NCBI GenBank assembly: GCA_018830925.1 | Contig: JAHJRK010000202.1 | Location: 1 to 7,738 of the forward strand | From: Pseudomonadota bacterium | GTDB taxonomy: Bacteria; Desulfobacterota; Desulfobacteria; Desulfobacterales; RPRI01 | Direction of reading: 5' to 3' | DNA length: 7,738 nucleotides | In this document: piece by piece, positions 6,344 to 7,738 of the stretch | How positions within the stretch are numbered: the first letter of the stretch is position 1 | How the letters are laid out: each line of letters starts with the position of its first letter | Translations under genes and position numbers: made by a program | Notes under the pieces: model-generated | What the model was told of the DNA's origin: nothing | Databases searched by the model: none | The model's input: only the letters and a program-made list of their open reading frames with translations

Positions 6344-7504
6344 CTATTTAAGGTTTCTCAGGTTTTTATGCGCATATTTTTGCAGTCTCCTGTTCGGGGC
6401 TTCCTGTGAAACCTTCTCAAGAGTTGATGCATATTTTGGCAGGCCCGATGCCCCAAGCGCATTGCAAAGCCATGCCATTGCTTCAACATAATCCTTGCTG
6501 CCCGAAGGACTGGTATATCCTTTCAGCAGTTCTTCATTGACGACATCAAGAATCGTCTGGTCGTGTTTATACAGCTTTGCGACGATTTTAGCGGCCTCCT
6601 CCTTGTCCCTTAAACTTGAAGATCTCAGCATGTTAATAACATCGCCGGAGCTGCGTGTTTTTTTGGCGGAAGACCCCTTGGACGAAAGCGCCTCTTCCAG
6701 AGCTCTATCCACAGTAGGCTCTCTTTGAACCGGCTGCAAGGTGCCCACGATACTGCTTACAAGCTGTCCATAGGACATGGAACCGGGAGATTCTTCCTCT
6801 AAAACATCCCCCTCCGCTATTTTATCCCTTACGGAGGCTATTTTTATCTTGCCTGTTTCTATCCTCTGAACATCTAATATTTCACCTGTTTTGGGGTGCT
6901 TGATGATTTTGCCCTCTTTGTACACGAGAAATTCCATTCCATCTTTAACGCCGGCCATTCTTCCGAGATCGATGGTGACTTTTGAATCGGTTTTGTTGAC
7001 AATATAGCCCTCCAGCGGAAAGTTTTTTATAATTTTTTCCGACATCTGGACAACCAGATCCTGAAGCCTGACGGCGGCGGAACTTTTAACGTTTTCGGCT
7101 GCAATTATTGAAGCGGTCTCCACGTCTATTATTCTGGCGTTTATTTCAAACACGTTCTGCAGTTTCATAACCGAACCGCTTATTATGGTTTTTACACCGA
7201 GAAACTTGCCTATTTTCGTTGCGGTGGTTGCATCAACAACGCCGGTCATTGAAAGTTTCTGTTCCTCCAGAAGTTTTTTTAATAAGCCCCTCTCGATAAC
7301 CTCAAAACGGCCGGCCTTGACAAGAGCGGTGATAAACCATTCCGCCACAATTATACCCATATCCTGGGTTTCAAATCCCTCTCCCTGAAGCTGAAAATCG
7401 AGAACCGCTAGTTTTGTTTTCCGGAAATCCGCCGCTCCCGCCTGAGGTTGAAGCATAACCGAAAGTATCGGAACAATTAATAAAAGAACTAAATATTTTT
7501 TCAT
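6344..7504 (-). CDS. Secreted CsgG-like protein with FlgT-C-like and HEAT-like parts
   Basis: The 386 residues begin with a clear Sec signal peptide (MKKYLVLLL, hydrophobic to about 19, likely cut after AGA at 22-24). There is no lipobox cysteine, so unlike true CsgG it is a soluble periplasmic or envelope protein. Residues 30-160 resemble the CsgG/FlgO/LpoB fold, with LAVLDF (32-37), an FEVIER segment (67-72), and ISGSV (108-112). Residues 165-236 resemble the C-terminal domain of flagellar FlgT (IDLGRMAGVKDGMEFLVY). After a Ser-rich, charged linker (240-285), residues 286-386 are helical with HEAT-like spacing. The expected role is an envelope assembly or scaffold factor, but no curli or flagellar genes are nearby to support a specific one. 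GGAG at 7510-7513 lies 5 bases before the ATG. It is first in a likely operon with the radical SAM gene. Confidence 0.82.
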   Translation of the reverse strand: MKKYLVLLLIVPILSVMLQPQAGAADFRKTKLAVLDFQLQGEGFETQDMGIIVAEWFITALVKAGRFEVIERGLLKKLLEEQKLSMTGVVDATTATKIGKFLGVKTIISGSVMKLQNVFEINARIIDVETASIIAAENVKSSAAVRLQDLVVQMSEKIIKNFPLEGYIVNKTDSKVTIDLGRMAGVKDGMEFLVYKEGKIIKHPKTGEILDVQRIETGKIKIASVRDKIAEGDVLEEESPGSMSYGQLVSSIVGTLQPVQREPTVDRALEEALSSKGSSAKKTRSSGDVINMLRSSSLRDKEEAAKIVAKLYKHDQTILDVVNEELLKGYTSPSGSKDYVEAMAWLCNALGASGLPKYASTLEKVSQEAPNRRLQKYAHKNLRNLK

Positions 7505-7509
7505 CAGAA

Positions 7510-7513
7510 CTCC
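7510..7513 (-). promoter_or_regulatory. Ribosome binding site GGAG for the CsgG-like gene
   Basis: On the minus strand GGAG is followed after 5 bases by the ATG at 7504-7502, supporting that start, which also begins exactly at a typical signal peptide. Confidence 0.6.
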
Positions 7514-7607
7514 ATATTATATATCAATAAAAACCGGATAAAACTTAGCAAGCTCTTTGCATAACACACCGACCTGGCTTCATGTAAGTTATTCAGAACT
7601 CTTACTA

Positions 7608-7635
7608 TCTATAAAATAATGATAATAAGTGTCAA
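7608..7635 (-). promoter_or_regulatory. Sigma-70-type promoter for the CsgG-like / radical SAM operon
   Basis: On the minus strand a perfect TTGACA (7635-7630) is followed after 16 bases by TATAGA (7613-7608, four of six consensus bases). The spacer is AT-rich. Transcription would begin near 7601, giving a leader of roughly 97 bases before the ATG. I see no strong riboswitch or attenuator fold in that leader. Confidence 0.55.
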
Positions 7636-7640
7636 GAAGG

Positions 7641-7661
7641 TTGATGGTTTCGTAAAAAGTC
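7641..7661 (+). repeat. Solitary arm of the GTAAAAAGTC-type element
   Basis: TTGATGGTTTCGTAAAAAGT plus C matches the right arm of the repeat at 4282-4302 (read in reverse complement) at 19 of 21 positions. No partner arm is found before the window edge, so it is either a remnant or the start of an element mostly outside. The stretch 7662-7738 after it holds no gene I can support; it has only a weak hairpin with a 6-base TACCCC/GGGGTA stem at 7704-7725. Confidence 0.55.
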
Positions 7662-7738
7662 GGAATGTGTTCACTTAACCCCGATAACCAGGACTCTTTT
7701 CAGTACCCCCTTGAGGTGAGGGGTAGAAAAAAGCAAGA

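Noticed and set aside
7552..7570. CTCTTTGCATAAC resembles the left end of the MITE-like element (ACCTTTGCATAAC)
   Set aside because: Only about 11 contiguous bases match, with no right end or inner sequence; too short to call a third copy.
7704..7725. TACCCC/GGGGTA hairpin as a terminator
   Set aside because: The stem is 6 bases with a long loop and is followed by A-rich, not T-rich, sequence on the plus strand; on the minus strand the T run precedes the hairpin.

Overview
The window reads as chromosomal DNA of an anaerobic, fatty- or aromatic-acid-metabolising bacterium, most likely of the Desulfobacterota (former Deltaproteobacteria, Desulfobacterales-like). The grounds are protein style (peroxisomal-MFE-2-like SDR, SCP-x-type thiolase, LCAD-like acyl-CoA dehydrogenase), moderate base composition, and dispersed palindromic repeats of a kind I remember from that group. 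The organism call is inference, not proof.

Left part (2-3955, plus strand): three genes of a beta-oxidation-like acyl-CoA pathway. The first is cut by the left edge. It fuses the end of a DUF35-type OB-fold domain to a complete short-chain dehydrogenase and a C-terminal SCP2 (sterol-carrier) domain. Fifteen bases later comes an SCP-x-type thiolase, and 81 bases after that an acyl-CoA dehydrogenase whose catalytic base appears to lie at the helix-G position. Together they cover the oxidation, 3-hydroxyacyl oxidation and thiolytic steps. No enoyl-CoA hydratase, CoA ligase or electron-transfer flavoprotein is visible here. DUF35 proteins often shape the active site of SCP-x-type thiolases, so the fused OB domain probably docks the downstream thiolase and links dehydrogenase to thiolase.

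Middle (3953-4300 and 4722-4865): two kinds of short non-coding mobile-like elements. One has GAGACCTTTG-type terminal inverted repeats and occurs twice. The two copies differ by two 22-base blocks that are complementary arms of one stem. The other is bounded by 10-base inverted GTAAAAAGTC ends, and single arms of it lie at 2738-2765 and 7641-7661. Both elements fill the convergent gap between the acyl-CoA dehydrogenase and a small PaaI-type thioesterase, and their ends form the stop codons of both genes.

Right part (minus strand, read right to left): a promoter with a perfect TTGACA at 7608-7635, a secreted CsgG-like protein with a middle FlgT-C-like domain and a helical HEAT-like tail (7504-6344), then 8 bases later a cobalamin-binding-type radical SAM protein with a TTG start (6335-4887), then element copy 2 and the TTG-started thioesterase (4695-4288). 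The first two look co-transcribed; their substrate and role cannot be read from the sequence.

I found no RNA gene, CRISPR array, transposase or phage gene. No dramatic new system is evident. The strongest leads are the OB-SDR-SCP2 fusion next to its thiolase and the structure-preserving variation in the small element.
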